Source of the DNA: a virus
IMG/VR virus record: IMGVR_UViG_3300047510_000583
Span: 43,170-107,169 of that record
Direction: 5' to 3' (one strand)
Length of the DNA: 64,000 nt
The notes beneath the pieces are model-generated. The model worked only from the letters and a program-made list of their open reading frames with translations, did no database searches and was not told the DNA's origin. Below, in pieces: positions 1 through 6,661 of this stretch. Positions within the stretch are counted from its first letter, which is position 1. The number at the start of each line of letters is the position of its first letter. A program made the translations under genes and the position numbers.

Positions 1-509
1 ATTTCATCTACGATGATGATGCAGTTGTCCATTGTAGTTCCACGAAGGAATGAAGTGGACCAGAAGCTAATGGTTCCCTGGTTCTTTAGATTGCCATAGA
101 GTAGTTCAAACTCTTCATCAGTAGGAAGTTCAAACATATACTTCACCATATTCTTATAAGGAATCTGGTAGAGCGATGACTTATCTTCATGGTCACCAGG
201 AAGGAAACCAATCTCACGGGTTGCTACGAGTGAGCGAACAATATAAACTTTTTCGTATGGAGTATTCTCATTGAGAACATCTTTAAGAGCGAGGTAAAGT
301 GCAACGAATGTTTTACCAGTTCCTGCGGCACCATAAGCAAATAGATGCTTATCATTTCCCCACTCCTCAAACATCTTACGTTGTGAATCGGTAAGAGGTT
401 CGATATCCTTAGCGAAATACTCCATGTTTAATGGCTTCTTGCGCTTCATTTGCTTGACGCTCATTCCCGATGGAACAGCTTGCTTTGTTTTACGAGTTCT
501 TACAGGCAT
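1..509 (-). CDS. phoH: PhoH-like P-loop ATPase (3' end cut by window)
   Basis: N-terminal 169 or so residues of a PhoH-family protein; the rest lies left of base 1. Walker A GAAGTGKT is at about residues 60-67, and a Walker B-like IIIVDE is the last thing visible. A basic N-terminal stretch precedes the ATPase core. PhoH is a near-universal cyanophage gene of unclear role; it is induced by phosphate starvation in bacteria. The ATG at 509 lies 2 bp after the upstream gene's stop, so the two are probably co-transcribed. Confidence 0.9.
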   Translation of the reverse strand, partial: MPVRTRKTKQAVPSGMSVKQMKRKKPLNMEYFAKDIEPLTDSQRKMFEEWGNDKHLFAYGAAGTGKTFVALYLALKDVLNENTPYEKVYIVRSLVATREIGFLPGDHEDKSSLYQIPYKNMVKYMFELPTDEEFELLYGNLKNQGTISFWSTSFLRGTTMDNCIIIVDE

Positions 510-510
510 A

Positions 511-741
511 TTAGAGACGATTAATGTTAGATCCAGGTGTATCTGCGGCACGATTGATAACGTGTTTCCAATCGCTATCAGTTTTGTTCTGCCAGTTTCC
601 TACCTCGGAAACAGCATGGAGAATAGTAGGCATCTGAGTGATATGAGGATTGGCTTCAAGATATGGTTCTCTCTCTGCCATATACATCCATTTCTCAAAC
701 TCTTCACCAGTATTATTATCCTTGAACTTGTAAGTTGGCAT
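511..741 (-). CDS. small conserved phage protein (MPTYKF-type)
   Basis: A 76-residue acidic protein beginning MPTYKFKDNNTGEEFEKWM. The beginning resembles the N terminus of FmdB-type regulators, but the Cys pairs of that zinc ribbon are absent. I use the internal ATG at 741 because the longer reading starts with a low-complexity stretch lying over the neighbouring gene. It overlaps the upstream gene by 26 bp and ends 1 bp before the phoH start. No function can be assigned. Confidence 0.6.
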   Translation of the reverse strand: MPTYKFKDNNTGEEFEKWMYMAEREPYLEANPHITQMPTILHAVSEVGNWQNKTDSDWKHVINRAADTPGSNINRL

Positions 742-1279
742 CTTCAATAAACCATAATGGGGGTGTAGATGGAGACTTCCAAGTAGCAAAAGCAACTTTG
801 TCTCCGACGTAATAGTTGCGGTATGACTGGATTGAATCTCCAGTTACCTTGTATTTATCAGGCATTGCGGGAGGAGGATCTGTCCACCCAGCATCTTTAA
901 TATTAAAAGGAGCAACCCAAAGGTAACTAACCAAACTTTCTGTGCTGTGATACTTACCATAGCGTCGTGTATATTCTACACAACAGTGTTGAAACAAATC
1001 AAACAACCAACGGTAGTGTGACCGTGACTGTCTTGCCCACACAGCAGACGGGTGATTGATATGCGATGCTTTATAAAGAATATCTTCGCGTGGTTTGTCA
1101 AGTCGCCAGCGTTTGATATTACGATTGTTAGCAGTCTTGGCAGTATAAGGAATGCCGTCAAGCACACGATGAGCAGTGGAGAGAAGCTGAGCGTACTCAA
1201 CAATCATTTTAACCACATGCTTATCGCAATGCTCGGCGGCACACGTTCGGGGATCGTAGCTGAGATAGAAAATATTCAT
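716..1279 (-). CDS. conserved hypothetical protein
   Basis: A 187-residue protein with a conserved-looking N terminus: Cys/His-rich CAAEHCDKHVVKM, then a helical AQLLSTAHRVLD segment. Many His, Trp and Tyr residues suggest a compact, possibly metal- or nucleic-acid-binding domain. I do not recognise the family. A sigma70-like promoter sits just upstream at 1301-1329, inside the end of thyX. Confidence 0.7.
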   Translation of the reverse strand: MNIFYLSYDPRTCAAEHCDKHVVKMIVEYAQLLSTAHRVLDGIPYTAKTANNRNIKRWRLDKPREDILYKASHINHPSAVWARQSRSHYRWLFDLFQHCCVEYTRRYGKYHSTESLVSYLWVAPFNIKDAGWTDPPPAMPDKYKVTGDSIQSYRNYYVGDKVAFATWKSPSTPPLWFIEDANLQVQG

Positions 1280-1300
1280 TGGGTCTACGTGGTTGACCCT

Positions 1301-1329
1301 ATTATATCACCATTCCATTGCTTCCGCAA
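1301..1329 (-). promoter_or_regulatory. sigma70-type promoter
   Basis: On the minus strand, TTGCGG, a 17 bp spacer and a perfect TATAAT, placed so that transcription would begin a few bases before the ATG at 1279. It overlaps the 3' end of thyX. Confidence 0.5.
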
Positions 1330-1951
1330 CCGCTGGAAACTGCTCCTTAAAGATTTCTCTACACTGCTCAGCGATGACCATGTGTTCCTTCTGGGTGCCG
1401 TGGGCAGAGCGAAGGTCAATGTAATGCAACCATGACCTGCACGAGCCTGTCATGTAGATCCTTGTGGGCGTTGCCAGGGGCAGCACGAAGCGGGCACACT
1501 CCTTGGCAACTCCCGCGTCTAGGAGGCGCTTGTAGAGGTTGTTGGCAGCGGCAAAGTGCTCAGCAATCTCGGACTGGAACTTGAGTTTGACATACTCACC
1601 GAGATCATCAGTAGAGTTCTGACGATTCTTAGTATCCTGCCTGCGAAGATCAGGAATAGGAATATGTTCTGTGATTAGATTGGTATCAGCATAGCGTTGT
1701 GAAAATTCCTGAAATGTAAACGAACGGTGGCGCAGGATCTGAGCTGCGATACCACGATTCGTTTCAATCTCAAGTGTCATATGAGATTGTTCAAACACAG
1801 ACCAATGATTATGCTTAATGCAATAACGAAGTAACCCCGCATAGTTCTCGTTATCTTGGTTACTAGGGTTAGACACTCTAGCAACATATGCCATTGTCTT
1901 TTCTGCATCTGGCGTTACGGAAATGAGTTTAACTTGCGAATGAATTGTCAT
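1307..1951 (-). CDS. thyX: flavin-dependent thymidylate synthase ThyX
   Basis: 214 residues, the usual ThyX length. The signature RHR-x7-S is present as RHRSFTFQEFS at residues 74-84. The enzyme makes dTMP from dUMP using FAD, NADPH and methylenetetrahydrofolate, supplying the phage's AT-rich DNA synthesis together with NrdA/NrdB encoded at 22.7-26.2 kb. The ATG at 1951 lies 1 bp after the upstream stop codon. Confidence 0.96.
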   Translation of the reverse strand: MTIHSQVKLISVTPDAEKTMAYVARVSNPSNQDNENYAGLLRYCIKHNHWSVFEQSHMTLEIETNRGIAAQILRHRSFTFQEFSQRYADTNLITEHIPIPDLRRQDTKNRQNSTDDLGEYVKLKFQSEIAEHFAAANNLYKRLLDAGVAKECARFVLPLATPTRIYMTGSCRSWLHYIDLRSAHGTQKEHMVIAEQCREIFKEQFPAVAEAMEW

Positions 1952-1952
1952 A

Positions 1953-2348
1953 TCAGTTTGATGTCAGGTTTAATGTTACAGAAATCTTATCCCCATTATT
2001 AGCAACATTATAGGGAGCACTTGGAAATCTTTCTGCGAATAGAACAGTATTATTTGTTGCAGTTATAACATAATACCCATAGATATTACCAACTGATCCA
2101 GTAAAATCCCACGTTTGCACAGGATATGACGCGGTAGTTCCATTAACTAACCATGAAGATCCCACTAAACTTTTTTCTTCATATCCGTTTCCAGAAGTTA
2201 CTTGAATAAAATCTGAAGATATACTTTCCTGGTCGGGGGTATAATCATTATTGTACAGTCGAAGTTTTAAATTTTCAACCGTAGTATCATTTGCTACCAA
2301 GTAAGCAAGTGCTAAACTTTTAGCTCCATTAGTAACTTGTAAAGTCAT
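1953..2348 (-). CDS. phage protein of unknown function, probably virion-associated
   Basis: 131 residues, rich in Thr, Asn and Tyr and predicted mostly beta. The order of motifs (LRLYNNDYTP near the start, IYGYYVITATNNTVLFAERF, then a C-terminal NNGDKISV) matches a widely scattered small phage protein that I have seen next to structural genes. Function unknown. It sits between thyX and two small unknown genes, an odd place for a structural protein. Confidence 0.6.
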   Translation of the reverse strand: MTLQVTNGAKSLALAYLVANDTTVENLKLRLYNNDYTPDQESISSDFIQVTSGNGYEEKSLVGSSWLVNGTTASYPVQTWDFTGSVGNIYGYYVITATNNTVLFAERFPSAPYNVANNGDKISVTLNLTSN

Positions 2349-2351
2349 TTA

Positions 2352-2603
2352 CTATTTCCTCTTTTCTTTTGGTGGTTTATTTCCCCAAAGTTTGGGGTTT
2401 ACTCTTCCTTCAGATTGTTTCCAACCTTTTAGACCTTCTCTATATCTATCCCAATAATAATCAAAGATTTCCATTTGTTTATCTGGGATAACTATATCGT
2501 AAGCAAGTGCTCCATCAATCTCATAGGTAACTAAGTAAGCAGTGTATGGCAGACCTCTATCGTTTGCCAGTTCGGGGTCACAGTTTTGATGGAGAATCTT
2601 CAT
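2352..2603 (-). CDS. hypothetical protein
   Basis: 83 residues with a basic C terminus (NKPPKEKRK). Its ATG overlaps the upstream gene's stop (TGATG), which suggests coupled translation. No recognisable domain. Confidence 0.65.
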   Translation of the reverse strand: MKILHQNCDPELANDRGLPYTAYLVTYEIDGALAYDIVIPDKQMEIFDYYWDRYREGLKGWKQSEGRVNPKLWGNKPPKEKRK

Positions 2604-3052
2604 CAGCTACGACCTCCCCATTGAATCTGAGGAAATGTTTCTTCGATGAGTGCTTTTGAAATACGAGTATATTTTTTCTGTAGTTTTTTATCTTTCACCA
2701 AGCAAAGAACTTCTGCTTCATCTGGATGTAGATTTTCAATCATCCCCAAAAAGATTTGCTCACGCTTACTCTGAGTAATACCAGATCCACCTTTTACGAA
2801 GTGAAACATTTTCTTTCCCTCATTCTCCAAAAGAAGATGATCCGTACCTTCTGGTGCTGGATTTGGAGTATAAGGAACTTCTCCTTCTGGCAGCATAGAA
2901 ACTACAGTCTCATCGAAGTTCCAGATAAACAGTGAACGAAGAACCTGAGTGTTGTTCTCAAGCAGAATCTTTTTCTTTTCTTCTTTAGTCTTTGCGTTGT
3001 TAGCTTTACGAAGCACCTCTGAGATTAGAGGGCGGTATGTTTTAGTTGCCAT
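2603..3052 (-). CDS. conserved cyanophage protein near RNase H
   Basis: 149 residues, mixed charge, helical, with a Lys-rich segment (KEEKKKILLENN) and a C-terminal QWGG. It follows RNase H by 6 bp. In T4 the genes beside rnh are dsbA, 33 and 59, but I see no clear similarity to those. This type of protein is common in cyanomyoviruses; function unknown. Confidence 0.7.
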   Translation of the reverse strand: MATKTYRPLISEVLRKANNAKTKEEKKKILLENNTQVLRSLFIWNFDETVVSMLPEGEVPYTPNPAPEGTDHLLLENEGKKMFHFVKGGSGITQSKREQIFLGMIENLHPDEAEVLCLVKDKKLQKKYTRISKALIEETFPQIQWGGRS

Positions 3053-3058
3053 GTCAGT

Positions 3059-3949
3059 TCAAAATGGTTGTGTGTTACGAAATACAAAATCTTCCATCAA
3101 CTTCGTAAGTTGATGTTGCTGAAAGTATTCTAATGGAACTTTCCTTTCGTTGCTATTTAGTGATTTGTAATAAGATACAATCTCAGTGGCAAGATGTTCA
3201 GGTATACAAGAAAGATCGATCAGTTTTCGATTACGTTCATAGTTTTCTCTGGCTTGTTGATCTAAACAGAATACAGATGGATCTAGATTGACCCACTTTT
3301 CTAAGTTTTTCTTACTTATAGGTTTCTGTCTCTTGCCTACCACAAATGTATCAGCATCAGATAAGAAGTTAGGTATGCCATCTGACTTATCTCCCTTAAT
3401 GATATGCTCTCTGGCGTATGCTTTAGGGTCTGCATGTTTAATCTCTTTCTTAAGAATCGGATTGTATTGCTTCACAAATGGATACTTCTGTAACTGAATG
3501 AAGTCTTTATCTCCCGAGAGAATCAATACTTCCTCAGCATCTTTACCTTCTTTCTGCAGTTTAATATTGCGATAAGATTGATAGGTAGTAAGAGTGCTAA
3601 TAACATCATCAGCCTCAGCACCATATACTTCTACTACCTTATAAGGAAAGAACGTTTTGATCTCATCGCGTATTTTATTCAAGACTTCAAAGATAGCATT
3701 CCAATCTAAGTCAGATGCTTCTCGGTCTTTCTTTCTATTCTGTTTGTAATAGGGAAATGCTTCTTTCCGCCAGTAGTGCTTACTGTCATAAGCTAGAACA
3801 ATCTCACCATACTTAGGAGAGTATTGTCTTTCAAATGCGCGAAGGGCAGTAAGCACCATATGACGAACAAGATTTTCATTTAAAGCATCGCCCTTCAGTT
3901 GCATCATCAGATTACTAATCATAATCTGATTCATATCAATAAGAATCAT
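3059..3949 (-). CDS. rnh: RNase H, 5'-3' exonuclease (T4 Rnh type)
   Basis: 296 residues (T4 Rnh is 305). It has the FEN-family metal ligands: D5 in MILIDMN, D55 in LAYDSKHYWRKEAF, the EADD cluster at 112-115, and GDKDF at 146-150, followed by the helix-hairpin motif GDKSDGIP at 186-193. The enzyme removes RNA primers and flap DNA from Okazaki fragments. Confidence 0.93.
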   Translation of the reverse strand: MILIDMNQIMISNLMMQLKGDALNENLVRHMVLTALRAFERQYSPKYGEIVLAYDSKHYWRKEAFPYYKQNRKKDREASDLDWNAIFEVLNKIRDEIKTFFPYKVVEVYGAEADDVISTLTTYQSYRNIKLQKEGKDAEEVLILSGDKDFIQLQKYPFVKQYNPILKKEIKHADPKAYAREHIIKGDKSDGIPNFLSDADTFVVGKRQKPISKKNLEKWVNLDPSVFCLDQQARENYERNRKLIDLSCIPEHLATEIVSYYKSLNSNERKVPLEYFQQHQLTKLMEDFVFRNTQPF

Positions 3950-4192
3950 TTAATCCTCGTCGTCGTACTCCTCAAAATCTTCAGAATTTTCAAAGCGAAC
4001 CGCTACGATTTCATCAGGAATCAGTTGACCGTTTTCATCAAACATTTCAGGATGCATGGGAGCAATCCTGTTCTTGTTTAGAAATGCATAGATGATATCG
4101 TTTCCGAACCACCCAGCGATGAACCCAATAGCGAATGAACCGATGATACCTATCCCGCTGAAGAACAGGATGTATGGTGTTGCTGACTCCAT
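3950..4192 (-). CDS. small membrane protein with acidic tail
   Basis: 80 residues: a short polar N terminus, one long hydrophobic segment (about residues 6-34, Gly-rich) and a very acidic C terminus ending EEYDDED. Start chosen at the ATG at 4192, which has a GGGAG ribosome site 7 bp upstream; a longer in-frame start lacks one. The stop lies 1 bp from the rnh start. Confidence 0.65.
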   Translation of the reverse strand: MESATPYILFFSGIGIIGSFAIGFIAGWFGNDIIYAFLNKNRIAPMHPEMFDENGQLIPDEIVAVRFENSEDFEEYDDED

Positions 4193-4196
4193 CTTA

Positions 4197-4331
4197 CTAC
4201 TCCCTTGTTGGTTTGTCAACCTCCCAAGAGAACTCCATATTAAAATGAAATGTTCTGCGTAGGAGGTTGAATGTTTTACTCAGTTTTAATCCATGTTTAG
4301 GTTTGACTTTATCAACCCTCCTACGCAACAT
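4197..4331 (-). CDS. tiny basic protein
   Basis: 44 residues, Arg/Lys-rich, beginning MLRRRVDKVKPKHGLKL. Start chosen at 4331, downstream of the previous gene's stop and preceded by AAGGG; an in-frame extension would overlap that gene by about 95 bp. Role unknown. Confidence 0.45.
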   Translation of the reverse strand: MLRRRVDKVKPKHGLKLSKTFNLLRRTFHFNMEFSWEVDKPTRE

Positions 4332-4344
4332 GAATTCTATACCC

Positions 4345-4728
4345 TTATTTATTCGTAGTTGCTGTGCCTTTCTTTTTGTTTTTGCTTCCTGGTTTTCTTC
4401 CTCTCCTTTTTGATTGTTCATATTTTTTAGCATCTTCAACTATAGTATTCAAATAATCTTTAACTTTTCTTGCTCTAGATTTTCCCATCCAACTATATGC
4501 TTCTTTGAGCAGAGCAGCAGAGTCTCCTCCATCTAAATACATATCAATCTCTTGTATTTGATCCTGAAGAGCTTTACATAAGTTAGATCCTAGAAACTCT
4601 GTTATAGTTTCCCTCTTAAAATTTTGAGATTTTAAATACGCATAAAAATCCAACTGATATTTTTCATTAAAAAATGCCAGTTCTATAGCATTATTAATAA
4701 TATCATATATGTCTTCAAGGAAAACCAT
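4345..4728 (-). CDS. conserved hypothetical protein with AT-hook-like tail
   Basis: 127 residues. The body is helical; the last 25 residues are strongly basic, with KRRGRKPGSKNKKKG, close to the AT-hook core R-G-R-K-P. This suggests binding to the DNA minor groove, but that is inference from a short motif. Confidence 0.65.
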   Translation of the reverse strand: MVFLEDIYDIINNAIELAFFNEKYQLDFYAYLKSQNFKRETITEFLGSNLCKALQDQIQEIDMYLDGGDSAALLKEAYSWMGKSRARKVKDYLNTIVEDAKKYEQSKRRGRKPGSKNKKKGTATTNK

Positions 4729-4729
4729 G

Positions 4730-4984
4730 TTATGCCTTCTTTGAACTACTTACTAATCCATTCTTAACAAACATTCTGACTACTTCAACCAGTCCACCAA
4801 CACGTTCGCCGTCTATAACAACAAACGGAAAAGAAGAAACATTTGGATGTAAAGAGTTAAACTCAGAAATAGTCATATCGTTTTTAACTGTCACTTCTTT
4901 ATATTCTACTTCTGCTCTCCTAAAAAGTTCTCTTAAATGACTACAAGATGGACAACCTGGAAGTGTATACGCTATGATGTTCAT
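4730..4984 (-). CDS. grx: glutaredoxin
   Basis: 84 residues, a typical phage glutaredoxin size. The redox motif is C11-P-S-C14. Further motifs are the cis-proline segment SSFPFVVIDG and the following GG. A likely role is reducing the phage class I ribonucleotide reductase. A second glutaredoxin lies at 16486-16758. Confidence 0.88.
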   Translation of the reverse strand: MNIIAYTLPGCPSCSHLRELFRRAEVEYKEVTVKNDMTISEFNSLHPNVSSFPFVVIDGERVGGLVEVVRMFVKNGLVSSSKKA

Positions 4985-4985
4985 T

Positions 4986-5336
4986 TTATATTCCTCTAAA
5001 ATATACTTTAATGTTTGGTTGCATACATTCTAACACCTCCACCATGTATTCGCAAGCCTTATCTGGCATGGTGTGGTCGCCACAGGTAAAGATATCTACG
5101 GCAGCATATCTTTTCTCTGGCCATGTATGAATACTGATATGACTTTCTGATAGCAAGCAAACAGCAGTGATTCCCTGTGGCGTGAACTCGTATTTAACTT
5201 CTTCAATCAGTGTTGCGTTAGCATGTTCTACTGCTTGCCTAAGGGAAGTGCTGATGAATGCTGAGTCATTTAAAAGGTCTGCATTGCACTCGCATAACTC
5301 AGCAATGTGATGCACACCAAGCACTTCATCTACCAT
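4986..5336 (-). CDS. speD: S-adenosylmethionine decarboxylase proenzyme
   Basis: 116 residues, the length of the short prokaryotic SpeD. The self-cleavage and catalytic motif LSESHISIHTWPE is at residues 62-74 (pyruvoyl Ser65 after Glu64), with the catalytic Cys85 in FTCGDH. It makes decarboxylated SAM for spermidine synthesis. I use the ATG at 5336, which has GGAGAA about 9 bp upstream; a longer reading would run back to the end of psbA. Cyanophages often carry speD near psbA. Confidence 0.93.
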   Translation of the reverse strand: MVDEVLGVHHIAELCECNADLLNDSAFISTSLRQAVEHANATLIEEVKYEFTPQGITAVCLLSESHISIHTWPEKRYAAVDIFTCGDHTMPDKACEYMVEVLECMQPNIKVYFRGI

Positions 5337-5361
5337 CAATGTTTCTCCAATATCGTTTGAA

Positions 5362-5369
5362 TATTTATG
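5362..5369 (-). promoter_or_regulatory. late promoter variant for speD
   Basis: CATAAATA on the minus strand, one base from the T4-type late consensus TATAAATA, 26 bp before the speD ATG. Confidence 0.4.
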
Positions 5370-5371
5370 GC

Positions 5372-5397
5372 AATAAAAAAGGAGGGTTGCCCCTCCT
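5372..5397 (-). terminator. intrinsic terminator after psbA
   Basis: Minus-strand hairpin GGAGGG-GCAA-CCCTCC followed by TTTTTTATT, 26 bp after the psbA stop codon. Confidence 0.9.
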
Positions 5398-5426
5398 AGT
5401 ATATCAGATTTTAACTGAAGTATCAA
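5398..5426 (-). promoter_or_regulatory. sigma70-type promoter between psbA and speD
   Basis: TTGATA, 17 bp, TATACT. The TGA inside the -35 box is the psbA stop codon. A transcript from here would begin at the psbA terminator hairpin. Confidence 0.5.
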
Positions 5427-6505
5427 CCGATTGCAGGTGCGGTGAGAGCAACAGGAGTCATCTCAGCAGCAGCAAGGTCAAGCGGGAAGTTGTGAGCGTT
5501 GCGCTCGTGCATCACCTCCATGCCCAGACCACCACGATTGAGGATGTCTGCCCAGGTAGGGATCACACGGTTCTGACTGTCAACAATGGACTGGTTAAAG
5601 TTGAAACCATTCAAGTTGAATGCCATCGTGCTAACTCCGAGAGCAGTAAACCAAATACCAACGACAGGCCAAGCAGCCAAAAAGAAGTGTAGGCTACGAG
5701 AGTTGTTAAAGGAAGCGTATTGGAAGATGAGGCGTCCGAAGTATCCGTGAGCGGCGACGATGTTGTAGGTCTCTTCTTCTTGTCCGAACTTGTATCCATA
5801 GTTTTGTGATTCGGTTTCAGTTGTTTCACGAACGAGTGAGCTAGTGACCAGAGATCCATGCATAGCAGAGAAAAGAGAACCGCCAAATACACCAGCCACC
5901 CCAAGCATATGGAAGGGGTGCATGAGGATATTATGCTCCGCCTGAAAAACAAGCATGTAGTTAAATGTTCCACTAATGCCAAGCGGCATGGCGTCAGAGA
6001 ATGAACCTTGTCCAAAGGGATAGACGAGGAAAACTGCAGAAGCAGCAGCAACGGGTGCGCTGTAGGCAACACAAATCCAAGGACGCATACCCAATCGGTA
6101 AGATAGTTCCCATTCACGACCCATGTAGGCATAGATACCAATCAGAAAGTGGAAGACGACCAGTTGGAAAGGTCCACCATTATATAGCCATTCGTCAAGT
6201 GAGTTGGCTTCCCAGATAGGATAGAAGTGAAGACCGATTGCGTTGCTAGAAGGAACGACAGCACCAGAGATGATGTTGTTTCCATACATAAGCGAACCAG
6301 CAACAGGTTCACGGATGCCGTCGATGTCCACGGGGGGAGCGGCGATGAATGCGATGATGAAGCAGATGGTTGCTGCAAGAAGGGTAGGAATCATAAGAGT
6401 TCCGAACCACCCAACATAAAGACGATTGTTGGTAGAGGTAACCCACTCGCAGAAGCTTTCCCATCCACTGCCAACACCGCGACGTTGTGCGATAGTTGCA
6501 GTCAT
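5423..6505 (-). CDS. psbA: photosystem II D1 protein
   Basis: 360 residues, full-length D1. It is the reaction-centre core subunit binding P680 chlorophylls, QB and the Mn cluster. All family landmarks are present, including [21 protein letters not shown] and a processed C terminus ending LALTAPAIG-like. The residue aligned to position 130 is Glu (131 here because of one extra N-terminal residue), the high-light form. The ATG at 6505 has CGGAG about 9 bp upstream; the longer frame is untranslated leader. Phage D1 replaces turned-over host D1 during infection. The gene has overlapping early and late promoters and its own terminator. Confidence 0.98.
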   Translation of the reverse strand: MTATIAQRRGVGSGWESFCEWVTSTNNRLYVGWFGTLMIPTLLAATICFIIAFIAAPPVDIDGIREPVAGSLMYGNNIISGAVVPSSNAIGLHFYPIWEANSLDEWLYNGGPFQLVVFHFLIGIYAYMGREWELSYRLGMRPWICVAYSAPVAAASAVFLVYPFGQGSFSDAMPLGISGTFNYMLVFQAEHNILMHPFHMLGVAGVFGGSLFSAMHGSLVTSSLVRETTETESQNYGYKFGQEEETYNIVAAHGYFGRLIFQYASFNNSRSLHFFLAAWPVVGIWFTALGVSTMAFNLNGFNFNQSIVDSQNRVIPTWADILNRGGLGMEVMHERNAHNFPLDLAAAEMTPVALTAPAIG

Positions 6506-6566
6506 TGAAAATACTCCGAGTAGTTGAGGTATGTATTGTGAAGAAATGTTTCCATTCCTTAACACT

Positions 6567-6574
6567 TATTTATA
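6567..6574 (-). promoter_or_regulatory. T4-type late promoter for psbA
   Basis: Perfect TATAAATA on the minus strand, 61 bp upstream of the psbA ATG, overlapping the -10 box of the sigma70-type promoter. Confidence 0.75.
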
Positions 6575-6600
6575 GTAGCACGGTTTCCCGCACCTGTCAA
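6572..6600 (-). promoter_or_regulatory. sigma70-type promoter for psbA
   Basis: TTGACA, 17 bp, TACTAT on the minus strand, preceded by the run GGGGGC found before several promoters in this window. Confidence 0.7.
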
Positions 6601-6618
6601 GCCCCCGCCAGAACCATT

Positions 6619-6626
6619 TATAAATA
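6619..6626 (+). promoter_or_regulatory. T4-type late promoter for the tail fibre gene
   Basis: Perfect TATAAATA on the plus strand, 35 bp before the ATG at 6662 and divergent from the psbA promoters. Confidence 0.75.
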
Positions 6627-6661
6627 ACATAAATAGAACTCATTTTTACGAGCGTCGTGTA

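Noticed and set aside
4197-4439. 80-codon reading of the small basic gene
   Set aside because: Would overlap the preceding gene by about 95 bp; the 44-codon start is simpler.
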